Assembly: GCA_018401235.1 (NCBI GenBank)
Contig: JAGYLC010000003.1
Coordinates: forward strand, 1 to 60,075
DNA length: 60,075 nucleotides
Origin: Kiritimatiellia bacterium
Lineage (GTDB): Bacteria; Verrucomicrobiota; Kiritimatiellia; SS1-B-03-39; UBA6053
Direction: 5' to 3'
Part shown: piece by piece, positions 47,324-56,971 of the stretch
How the letters are laid out: the number at the start of each line of letters is the position of its first letter
Position numbering within the stretch: position 1 is the first letter of the stretch
Notes under the pieces: generated by a model
Databases searched by the model: none
What the model was told of the DNA's origin: nothing
What the model saw: only the letters and a program-made list of their open reading frames with translations
Position numbers and translations under genes: made by a program

Positions 47324-49801
47324 ATGCTTCCGATTACCGACAATGTGCTGATTTTTACCATGATCATGTCCGTGATCCTGTTTTCGTTGCTGGTCGGCGC
47401 GAAACTCAAGATCCCGGATCTGGTCCTGCTGTTGATCGCGGGTGCATTCATGGGTGAACACGGCTTTCACGTGCTCGAACGTTCCAGCGCCATTACCCTG
47501 TTCGGGGAAATTGGACTTATTTTCATCATGTTTCTGGCGGGATTGGAGATTGATCTCTACCAATTCTCACGCACCAAAAGCCGCAGTGTCGGCTTTGGTT
47601 TGCTGACCTTTATTTTTCCACAGGTGCTTGGAACGATCGCAGTGCGGTACGCGCTGGATTTGAATTGGACCGCCTCGGTGCTCATGGCCAGTATGTTCGC
47701 CTCCCACACCCTGCTGGCCTATCCCGCCGCGGCCCGACTGGGCATTCACCGTACCGAGCCGGTGACCATCAGCGTGGGCGCGACCATTATCACCGATACT
47801 CTAGCGCTTTTGGTCCTGGCGGTGGTGGCCGACGCCGCAGAGGGCGAAGTTATGAACCCCCTATTCTGGGGCGGACTCATTCTGGGTCTGATCATCCTGG
47901 TCGTGGTGATCACCCAGTTGATCCCCCGTCTGGCCCGATGGTTTTTCCAACATGTCACCGAGTCGGGTGGCGCCCAATTTTTGTTTGTTCTGGCCCTGGT
48001 GGGTGCCTGCGCCTATCTTTCCGAATACGCCCGCATGAAACCCATCATTGGCGCCTTTCTCGCCGGAGCGGCCTTCAACCATCAAATTCCCGAACACAGT
48101 CCGCTCATGAATCGGCTGGCCTTCGCGGGAAACAACCTCTTCATTCCCTTTTTCCTGATTTCCGTGGGCATGATGGTGGAGCCGAACCGCCTGATCGGCG
48201 ATTGGAAAACCTGGGAAGTGATCATCGCCATGGTAGTGCTGGTGATCATCACCAAAGGAATTGCCGCCTGGGTCGCCGCTAAAATATACGGGTACAATTC
48301 CGATGAACGGGGAGTGATGTTTGGCCTCACCGTGGTCCAAGCCGCCGCTACACTTGCCGCAGCTCTGGTGGGCTTTGAAGCGGGAATTCTCGATGAAAAC
48401 GCCCTCAACGGCGCCATTGCCATGATTATGGTCACGGTCCCCCTCGGCACCTGGGTGACCGATCGTTACGGACGCCGAGTAGCCATGGCCGCCAAATCGT
48501 CCAAACGTATCACCAAAATCACTGAACAACGCATGGTGCTTTCCGTCTCCAATCCCGTCACCGCCGCCCGCCTCACCGATTTAGCCTTTCTCATGCGCGA
48601 CACGTCGGTACCGGGTGCCGTTTATCCCCTCACCATCGTCCGCGAGCAAACCGACACAGAAGAGGCGGTTTCCAGGGGTGAGAAGCTCCTCGCCCAGTGC
48701 ATGACGCAGGCCTCCTCCGCCGATGTCAGTGTGGAACCCCATGTGCGGGTGGACCTCAATGTATCCGACGGCATCATCCGGGCGGTTCGTGAACTGCGGG
48801 GGAGCACCGTACTGGCGGGTTGGGGCGGAGACCATAACCGGGGCAGCCGCATTTTCGGCACCATAAACCAGAGCCTCACCCAAAATTGCCCTTCCCGCCT
48901 GATCCTCTGCCGGATTACACGCCCCCCCAACACCACCCGGGTCTTGCGCTTTCCTTTTCCCCCTCTCGCGGAACATCGAGAGGACCTTGGCACCCTCATC
49001 CGGGAAACCAAGCTCCTTGCCAAGCAAATCGGCGCCCAGCTCCATGTCTACCTCTCCGGCAAAGCCGCGGTGGAATTGGAGGCCCGAATCGAAAAAACCT
49101 CTCCCGGTTGCGACACCACATACATTGTCAAAGACACCTGGACTGAATCCAGAAAACGCATGTTTGAAGAGGTGCATGAGGACGACCTCATTGTCCTCCC
49201 CCAGATCCGCCGCAACACCCTGCTGTGGACACCGACCCTAGACAGCCTCCCGGAGTTGATCGCCCGGCACTTCCCCTACACCAAACTGCTGATTGCGTAT
49301 CCGGGTCTGTCCTCCAACCCCATTGGCGGATCCGCCCCTGTCGTACTCCCCGCCACCAGCAAGTTTCCCGCCGTTCACGGTGTCGACCTTCCCCCCGAAC
49401 TCGATGGATCCGAACGCATCCAACAACTGCTCGACCACGGGTTGAGTGATGACCCCGATATGGCCGACGATGCCTATCCCCTGCTGTTGGATTCCGCCAA
49501 ACTCAATCCTATTGAACTGACTCACGGCGTTATCCTGATTCATGGCCACTGCGGACAAAAAGAGAACTCCGTGCTTCTGGTCGGCTGTGGAGAATCCGAT
49601 CAGCCCTTCCTGAGTCTGCCCCACACGCCTAAAGTGATCGTCGCCCTCATCAGCCCCAGGGGAGACACCCCTGAAATCCATTTGCGCGCCCTCGCTGCAG
49701 TGGCCCGCCGCTTCCGGGATCAGGATGTCACCCAGGCCATTAATCAAGCTGGCAGCGCCCAGGAGATTTGTACGATACTTTCGCCCAGGACCGGCGAGTA
49801 A
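47324..49801 (+). CDS. CPA2-type cation:proton antiporter with long cytoplasmic C-terminal region
   Basis: LKIPDLVLLLIAGAFMGEHGFHVLE, FLAGLEIDLYQF, 12-TM region followed by USP-like region and EIIA-like tail. Confidence 0.85.
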   Translation: MLPITDNVLIFTMIMSVILFSLLVGAKLKIPDLVLLLIAGAFMGEHGFHVLERSSAITLFGEIGLIFIMFLAGLEIDLYQFSRTKSRSVGFGLLTFIFPQVLGTIAVRYALDLNWTASVLMASMFASHTLLAYPAAARLGIHRTEPVTISVGATIITDTLALLVLAVVADAAEGEVMNPLFWGGLILGLIILVVVITQLIPRLARWFFQHVTESGGAQFLFVLALVGACAYLSEYARMKPIIGAFLAGAAFNHQIPEHSPLMNRLAFAGNNLFIPFFLISVGMMVEPNRLIGDWKTWEVIIAMVVLVIITKGIAAWVAAKIYGYNSDERGVMFGLTVVQAAATLAAALVGFEAGILDENALNGAIAMIMVTVPLGTWVTDRYGRRVAMAAKSSKRITKITEQRMVLSVSNPVTAARLTDLAFLMRDTSVPGAVYPLTIVREQTDTEEAVSRGEKLLAQCMTQASSADVSVEPHVRVDLNVSDGIIRAVRELRGSTVLAGWGGDHNRGSRIFGTINQSLTQNCPSRLILCRITRPPNTTRVLRFPFPPLAEHREDLGTLIRETKLLAKQIGAQLHVYLSGKAAVELEARIEKTSPGCDTTYIVKDTWTESRKRMFEEVHEDDLIVLPQIRRNTLLWTPTLDSLPELIARHFPYTKLLIAYPGLSSNPIGGSAPVVLPATSKFPAVHGVDLPPELDGSERIQQLLDHGLSDDPDMADDAYPLLLDSAKLNPIELTHGVILIHGHCGQKENSVLLVGCGESDQPFLSLPHTPKVIVALISPRGDTPEIHLRALAAVARRFRDQDVTQAINQAGSAQEICTILSPRTGE

Positions 49802-49872
49802 AGTAAAGGGTCTTATGCCTCGAGCTACTCTGGGTTTTAATATACTCCTAATTAACCTTACTCTAATACATC

Positions 49873-50028
49873 ATGAAAACCTTCCTGCTTTTTACCCTAT
49901 TCGTTCCTCTGTGGGTATATGCCCAGTTGAGCCTGCCCAGCATTTTCTCCGATCATATGGTACCGCAACGGGATCAACCGATTCAGCTAATGGATCTGTT
50001 GAACGCGGCCAAAGATGAGGAAATCTAA
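49873..50028 (+). pseudogene. N-terminal fragment of sialate O-acetylesterase-like protein
   Basis: Reads MKTFLLFTLFVPLWVYAQLSLPSIFSDHMVPQRDQPIQLMDLLNAAKDEEI*; LSLPSIFSDHMVxQRDQP is the typical mature N-terminus of this family. Confidence 0.6.
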
Positions 50029-50926
50029 CGTGCATTCCGACAGCAACCCAATCGTGAATGATATGCGTTTTGCCATAGAAACACATAAAAGACGCCCCCA
50101 TAACCATTCTATGTATTTTTTGTGGGGGTCTGTGGGGGCATTTGTGGCTAGACTCGTTACCTCCATCCTTTTGTTGCTGATCATCCAGTGCCCCGCCTTT
50201 GCTCAACGCAAATGGAGGGAGCTCGATGGAGTCCGTCTGGTGGAACACGACGCAAATGACGGCGACAGTTTCCATGCCCGACGCAATCGGACCCGCTATT
50301 TGTTTCGATTGTATTTTGTGGATACCGCCGAAACCGATCTCCGCTTCGAGGATCGGTTACAGGAGCAGGCGGATTACTTCGGGGTGACGATTCCGGAGGT
50401 GGTGAAAGGTGCCGATGACGCCACCGAGTTCGTCAAAAACCTCCTGAAGGATACGGATTTCACCGTTTACACCCGCTACGAGGACGCGCGCGGAGCGAGT
50501 AACATGAAACGCTATTTTGCCATGGTCAAAATTGGAGACCGATGGTTGTGCGAACTATTGATTGAAAATGGTCACGCCCGGATTTTCGGCAAACCGTCGG
50601 ATCTGCCGGACGGAACCCCGGAACGCATCCACTGGGCGCGCCTGCGCAGTCTGGAGTCCGAGGCCAAGGAGGCCCACCGCGGCACCTGGGGAATCGCCTC
50701 GGGAAAAATCGCGGTGGATCGACTGGAACCGGGTCAAACGATCACGCTGCCCTCCCGCACCGCCGTGTTTCAGATCAAACCGCCACATCAATTGGTGGGA
50801 CATTTGCCGGAAGGGTGGAAAGTCAAAGCGGGCTCGACCACCCGGGAAGGTTTTCGGGAGATTTCTTTCACCAGTCCCGGCGGGTCGGAATTTACCGGAG
50901 AAATTCAAGAAAGCTCGCTCCAATAG
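50015..50926 (+). CDS. thermonuclease (SNase-like) family protein
   Basis: NDGDSFHARRNRTRYLFRLYFVDTAETD, LLKDTDFTVYTRYED, LLIENGHARIFG. Confidence 0.8.
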   Translation: MRKSNVHSDSNPIVNDMRFAIETHKRRPHNHSMYFLWGSVGAFVARLVTSILLLLIIQCPAFAQRKWRELDGVRLVEHDANDGDSFHARRNRTRYLFRLYFVDTAETDLRFEDRLQEQADYFGVTIPEVVKGADDATEFVKNLLKDTDFTVYTRYEDARGASNMKRYFAMVKIGDRWLCELLIENGHARIFGKPSDLPDGTPERIHWARLRSLESEAKEAHRGTWGIASGKIAVDRLEPGQTITLPSRTAVFQIKPPHQLVGHLPEGWKVKAGSTTREGFREISFTSPGGSEFTGEIQESSLQ

Positions 50927-50930
50927 CACT

Positions 50931-52103
<1,173 letters not shown>

Positions 52104-52251
52104 TTACAGTCCCAGGAATTTCATACGAAGGAAATTCAGCGGTTAGAGGGGAGAGGTCAGATTTCCCAAATCCCCAATTTCCCATATCCCCAATCAACCA
52201 CCCTGTCCCGGCGTAGCTCGAAGAGCGAAGACGGATCAACCACCCACAAAA

Positions 52252-52279
52252 AAACCCTCTCCATATAAGGAGAGGGTTT
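52252..52279. terminator. Bidirectional intrinsic terminator-like hairpin
   Basis: AAACCCTCTCC-ATATAA-GGAGAGGGTTT. Confidence 0.75.
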
Positions 52280-52343
52280 GGAAAGTGGCACAGGCTTCCA
52301 GCCTGTTTACTCTAGGGGGCAGGCGGAACGCCTGAACAATAAA

Positions 52344-52371
52344 AAACCCTCTCCTGCAAAGGAGAGGGTTT
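52344..52371. terminator. Second terminator-like hairpin, same stem as 52252-52279
   Basis: AAACCCTCTCC-TGCAAA-GGAGAGGGTTT. Confidence 0.75.
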
Positions 52372-52392
52372 GGAAGTAAACGGAAGATCCGA

Positions 52393-53076
52393 TTACAGCG
52401 TGAAGCCGATCGTGGCGAAGACGTCTTCGTCAACTTCAAGCACGTCGTCATCCATTTCCACCACATAGCTGATGCCAATGCTGATGGAGTGGTCGGTTTC
52501 GGGAATTCCGATGTCCGTACCCACGCTCAGGGTGAGGTGGGAGAAACCGGATTCACCTTCGTCGGGATCCACATAACCGAGTTCAGCACCCAGTCCGAGG
52601 GAGATATTCTCTGCCACGTCGACAGAGGTTCCGGCGGAAAGGCCAAGATACAGGGTTTTGTCAATCGCACCGTCAATACCATAGGCGACCAAAAGTCCGA
52701 GTTCAATGCCCTCGATTTCGGTGCCCAGGCTCAGGTAGGGTTCACGGTCCGCGTCGCCTTCCGCACCCGGATACGCGTATTCGGTGTAGCCGATTTCAAC
52801 TCCGACAGGTCCGTCCAAAGGAAGCGGAATGCCGAAGAAATAATCGATTTCGTCGAACTGAGACGAATCGGTGTTGAAGTTGGCCCAGGTGCCGACAGAA
52901 ACGGCACCACCCAGGATTTCGGTATCGAAACCGGGCTGGATGTTTACTTCATCATTGATCGTTCCCCCACGGAAGACATAGGCGGAAGTTACGTCCACGG
53001 CGACCTGTGCGGAAGCAGTGAGGGCAACGGCTGCAAGAGCAGCACTGGTTAAAGCAATGAATTTCTTCACTGTCAT
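52393..53076 (-). CDS. outer-membrane beta-barrel-like protein (TorF-like)
   Basis: Signal peptide MTVKKFIALTSAALAAVALTASAQ; VAVDVTSAYVFRGGTINDEVNIQPGFD; alternating beta-strand pattern. Confidence 0.65.
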   Translation of the reverse strand: MTVKKFIALTSAALAAVALTASAQVAVDVTSAYVFRGGTINDEVNIQPGFDTEILGGAVSVGTWANFNTDSSQFDEIDYFFGIPLPLDGPVGVEIGYTEYAYPGAEGDADREPYLSLGTEIEGIELGLLVAYGIDGAIDKTLYLGLSAGTSVDVAENISLGLGAELGYVDPDEGESGFSHLTLSVGTDIGIPETDHSISIGISYVVEMDDDVLEVDEDVFATIGFTL

Positions 53077-53229
53077 GGTATTCTCTCTCTTTTTTGGTTT
53101 TCGTTCAATGACCCCACCCTTGTTGGCGGCGGCCATGTGTAGATTTTATGTTAGGACTAAGTTATATAATGATTAGAGTATAAAATTTGTAAAGGTTGTT
53201 TTTAGGGAAAAACGATAGAAAATAAAATG

Positions 53230-53571
53230 CTATCCAACAGCCTCTTCCCCTTTTTCACCGGTGCGGATGCGGATACAATCTGACATTTCCATCACGAAGA
53301 TTTTTCCATCCCCGATCTTACCTGTCCGGGCGCCCGATATAATCGCATCAATGGTGGTTTGAACATAAGGTTCGGTCACCGCAATTTCGACACGTATTTT
53401 CTTCAGCAGGTTTACCTCAATACCTGCCCCCCGATAGGTTTCATGATAGCCCATCTGCTGACCACAGCCCAGGGCGGTGGTGACGGACATTTTGACCACT
53501 TCTTTTTCAAACAACGCTTGCTTCACCGCGTTGAGTCGGTGGGGTTGAATATAGGCAATGATTAATTTCAT
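53230..53571 (-). CDS. glnK: nitrogen regulatory protein P-II family
   Basis: MKLIIAYIQPHRLNAVKQAL, ARTGKIGDGKIFVMEMSDCIRIRTGEKGEEAV; downstream of amtB. Confidence 0.93.
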   Translation of the reverse strand: MKLIIAYIQPHRLNAVKQALFEKEVVKMSVTTALGCGQQMGYHETYRGAGIEVNLLKKIRVEIAVTEPYVQTTIDAIISGARTGKIGDGKIFVMEMSDCIRIRTGEKGEEAVG

Positions 53572-53608
53572 GGGTGAGCGTGCAAATCGGTTTTCAGGTG
53601 TGGGTGAA

Positions 53609-54946
53609 TTACTGGGTTAAAAAGATCTGAAAGCCATTATAGGCCTCCATACCATGTTCCCCTATATCGAGTCCGATGAGTTCTTCTTCTTCGCTCACTC
53701 GGATTCCAATGGTGATCTTCAGGAGGAAAAAAATCAGCATCGCACAACTAAAGGAAGTGATTCCATAGGCGACAACCCCCAAAAGCTGAATAGCAAATGA
53801 GGCCTGATCGGGTGCGAAAACCCCCACCGCCAGCGTGCCCCATATTCCGCAAAGTAAATGCACCGACAAGGCCCCCACCGGATCATCCAATCGCAGTCTG
53901 TCAAACAACGGCACTCCAAAGATAACAATTACGCCGCTGACCATTCCGATCACGATCGAACTGGACACGCTGACGAGATCCGCCGATGCAGTCACTCCCA
54001 CCAGTCCGGCCAAGGCCCCGTTCAACGCCATGGTTAAATCCGGCTTACGCGAGAGCAACCACGACATCAGAATGGCGGTCATCATCGGCTGCCGCCGACA
54101 TGGAGGTCGTCTGGCGCCAGCACCGACCGCTTCCGAGGTTGACACTCCTTGCGATCCACCGTTGAATCCGTACCAACCGAACCACAACAGGAACACCCCA
54201 ATGGCCGCCAGCGGCAGGCTATGTCCCATAATCGGTTTCAAACTGCCGCCTACATATTTTCCAATCCTCGGCCCCAACAGGATCACCCCGGCCAGCGCGG
54301 CCCATCCCCCCACCGAATGCACCAAAGTGGAGCCTGCGAAATCATGAAACCCCCGGTCATGCAGCCAACCGAATCCCCATTTCCACGAACCCAGCCAGGG
54401 ATAAACGAACCCCACAAAGATCAAGGAAAACAACAGAAAGCTACTCAACTTGATTCGTTCGGCGACGGCCCCCGAAACAATGGTGGCCGCCGTCGCCGCG
54501 AACATAGCCTGAAACAGAAAATCCGTCCAAAAGGTGTAGTTTCCTCCCGCATAGGTCACCGGATCATAGTCCGCAGGGGGTTCTATGCCCCACCCCGCAA
54601 ATCCGAACCATTCGTTTCCGGCCGCCCCCGCCTCGGCTACCACGGTCGCATCCTGACCGTCAATAAACCCTGGGTACATCAAGTTGAATCCGCACAAGGA
54701 AAACGTCAGCAGGCCAATTGCCAGTACTCCGGTATTTTTAAACAAGATGTTCACGGTGTTTTTGGAACGGGTTAATCCGGACTCGAGGGTGGCAAAGCCC
54801 AAATGCATGATAAAGACCAAAATGATCGATACCAACATCCAAGTGTTGTTCGCCTTCAAGTTTAATTCCGCCAAGGTCACATCAGCGGCGTAGCCCTGCG
54901 TGGAGGAGAGGGCCAGTATGAGGGCTGGAAATAAGAAGGGCTTCAT
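53609..54946 (-). CDS. amtB: ammonium transporter AmtB, with an out-of-frame internal block
   Basis: LTFSLCGFNLMYPGF, FAATAATIVSGAVAERIKLSSFLLFSLIFVGFVYPWLGSWKWGFGWL, DFAGSTLVHSVGGWAALAG; block ARRPPCRRQ anomalous. Confidence 0.9.
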   Translation of the reverse strand: MKPFLFPALILALSSTQGYAADVTLAELNLKANNTWMLVSIILVFIMHLGFATLESGLTRSKNTVNILFKNTGVLAIGLLTFSLCGFNLMYPGFIDGQDATVVAEAGAAGNEWFGFAGWGIEPPADYDPVTYAGGNYTFWTDFLFQAMFAATAATIVSGAVAERIKLSSFLLFSLIFVGFVYPWLGSWKWGFGWLHDRGFHDFAGSTLVHSVGGWAALAGVILLGPRIGKYVGGSLKPIMGHSLPLAAIGVFLLWFGWYGFNGGSQGVSTSEAVGAGARRPPCRRQPMMTAILMSWLLSRKPDLTMALNGALAGLVGVTASADLVSVSSSIVIGMVSGVIVIFGVPLFDRLRLDDPVGALSVHLLCGIWGTLAVGVFAPDQASFAIQLLGVVAYGITSFSCAMLIFFLLKITIGIRVSEEEELIGLDIGEHGMEAYNGFQIFLTQ

Positions 54947-55014
54947 GTATGGGGATTCGTGTTCGTTTGTATAAGGTACGGTTTTTTATCCGCATTAGTG
55001 GGTAGTGAACAAAC

Positions 55015-55031
55015 AGCAAAAAAAATGCCAA
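55015..55031 (-). promoter_or_regulatory. sigma54 promoter of amtB-glnK
   Basis: Minus strand TTGGCATTTTTTTTGCT: GG-N10-GC spacing as in TGGCAC-N5-TTGC, about 70 nt upstream of the amtB ATG. Confidence 0.7.
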
Positions 55032-55308
55032 CTTTCATATTTTGCGGAAATTAATAATAAACAGACATGATTTCCATCAAAATCATCCATGAATCCAATT
55101 TACGTACGGGAGCAGATCCACACATTTGACCACATTATTGTTGTTTATAAAATTATAAAATACAATATTGTTTTATTTATATTCAGGAACCTGCGAACGG
55201 ATCGCTTCTTATCTTCCACCCCTTGTCCGACAAAGCCATCCGGTGGTAAAAAATTTTCATGTATTCTGTTCGGTTGCGGTTGAAATCCGCGTTAGGTACT
55301 GGAAGTCC

Positions 55309-56337
55309 ATGAAAAATATTCTCCATTACTTTTACGATCACTCTTACTCCGTTAGAGGCATCGGATGGGGGTGTATGTGGCTCCTGGGCTTCGGGTTGCT
55401 TTTCATCTCTCTTTCCTCTCTGCTGGCACAGGTCTTTTTTCCCTCCGGAACTCCGTCTGCGGGCACCACATATATCTATATCCTGTGTCTGTCCCTGTTT
55501 GCGGGGGTTATTTGGACGAGACTTCTGCTTAGCCTGTTTCCCGGACGCCTACACTGGCGGGTGGGGATCATTGCGGCGGGTGCGTTGGTGCTGGGATGGT
55601 TGTCTACCGTTCCCACCCTCGCCTCCATGCGCTGGCTGGACACCCGATTTGACTTACATGAAGGACACGATTTTCTATCCGCATTCCGGTATCATCTGCT
55701 TTCGGTGGGACTCCGGGAGGAACTTTGTAAACTGCTCCTCTTCACTCCCATGTTGATTCTGGTGCTCCGCAAAAATCGTGACCTGGAGGCCTTGATCTTG
55801 GGGGGGCTGGTGGGGCTGGGCTTTGCTATTGAGGAAAATATCACCTATTACATCCTCTATCAGCACTCGGGCGTGGCGGTCAGCCGCTTTGTGAGTGCGA
55901 ACCTCCTTCACGTCACCCTCACCGGTGTAACTGCATTGGCCCTCGCCCGCGTGCTACGTGATCCGAAGACGTGGTGGCTGGACTCGCTGCAAACCCTGAT
56001 GTACGCCGTTGCTCTCCACGGCATCTACAATGCCCTGCTCTCCCAGCCAGTCCCGGGCTTCGGGGAGATGTCCTATTTTTCGGGCGCGGCTCTGGCCGGG
56101 TGCGCCTATCTATTTTTCAGGGAAGCACATACCCTCTCCCCTCTCCCTCAAAAGGGGATATCTCGTACCGCACTGTTTTGCTGGGGTTTTTGCCTGTTAT
56201 GTCTGCTCGAACTTCTGCTCGCCACCTTCACCCTGCCTTTCGATCTCGCATTGTACCTTATCGGTCAATCCGCGTTGGCCGGCGTCTTCACGGGATATAT
56301 TTTTGTGCATCAGGTCCGTGAACCTCTGGCTCCATAG
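55309..56337 (+). CDS. PrsW-family intramembrane metalloprotease
   Basis: GLREELCKLLLFTPML, GLVGLGFAIEENITYYILY, RFVSANLLHVTLTG, ALHGIYNALL. Confidence 0.8.
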   Translation: MKNILHYFYDHSYSVRGIGWGCMWLLGFGLLFISLSSLLAQVFFPSGTPSAGTTYIYILCLSLFAGVIWTRLLLSLFPGRLHWRVGIIAAGALVLGWLSTVPTLASMRWLDTRFDLHEGHDFLSAFRYHLLSVGLREELCKLLLFTPMLILVLRKNRDLEALILGGLVGLGFAIEENITYYILYQHSGVAVSRFVSANLLHVTLTGVTALALARVLRDPKTWWLDSLQTLMYAVALHGIYNALLSQPVPGFGEMSYFSGAALAGCAYLFFREAHTLSPLPQKGISRTALFCWGFCLLCLLELLLATFTLPFDLALYLIGQSALAGVFTGYIFVHQVREPLAP

Positions 56338-56341
56338 ACTT

Positions 56342-56839
56342 CTATAATTTTAACCGCAAGAGCAGACCATAATCCAAATCGCCGATTCGGATATCGCTAA
56401 GGTTGGAAAAGCTTGAAAACGGATAGAAGGCGTGAGCGCCAATTTGGATTCGTTGCGAAATCGGAAAATTCAGGCCCAACTGAACCTGATAATAGACACT
56501 TACCCAATCGGTTTCATCCCCGGTGTCGACATAATCAATCAATGCCGATACGCCCGCCTCCCAAATTCCATCCGTGGCAAGCAGCGTCACTTCAGGCGTA
56601 ATCACACTGTCGGCCTCGCCGGCACCACTCAACCCGGACGCATAGCTGGCTCCGAGCCGCCAGGCCCCCATTCCCTCGTAAAAATCGACATAAAGTCCAT
56701 AGGAGATGTCATTTTTCCCATACGGCCGCTCGTCAAAATTCTTGCCGCGGTCATCGTATTGCTTCACCAGCCCGGTTACCATGGGTTGCGCAAATAAGGG
56801 CGAAATTATACAAAGACAAAGGATTATACAGCATTTCAT
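56342..56839 (-). CDS. hypothetical exported protein, possible beta-barrel
   Basis: Signal peptide MKCCIILCLCIISPLFAQ; amphipathic beta pattern. Confidence 0.5.
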   Translation of the reverse strand: MKCCIILCLCIISPLFAQPMVTGLVKQYDDRGKNFDERPYGKNDISYGLYVDFYEGMGAWRLGASYASGLSGAGEADSVITPEVTLLATDGIWEAGVSALIDYVDTGDETDWVSVYYQVQLGLNFPISQRIQIGAHAFYPFSSFSNLSDIRIGDLDYGLLLRLKL

Positions 56840-56971
56840 AGGTCATTCCATAGGGTGAAAGAACCTCCTTCATGACAAAGCTGCTCCGAATAGCAAGCGA
56901 GAAGCAACATTCCAGGCTTGCAATCCTGTTTTGAATACGATGAATCGTTATTGTCAGCTCACTTCTCTTTT

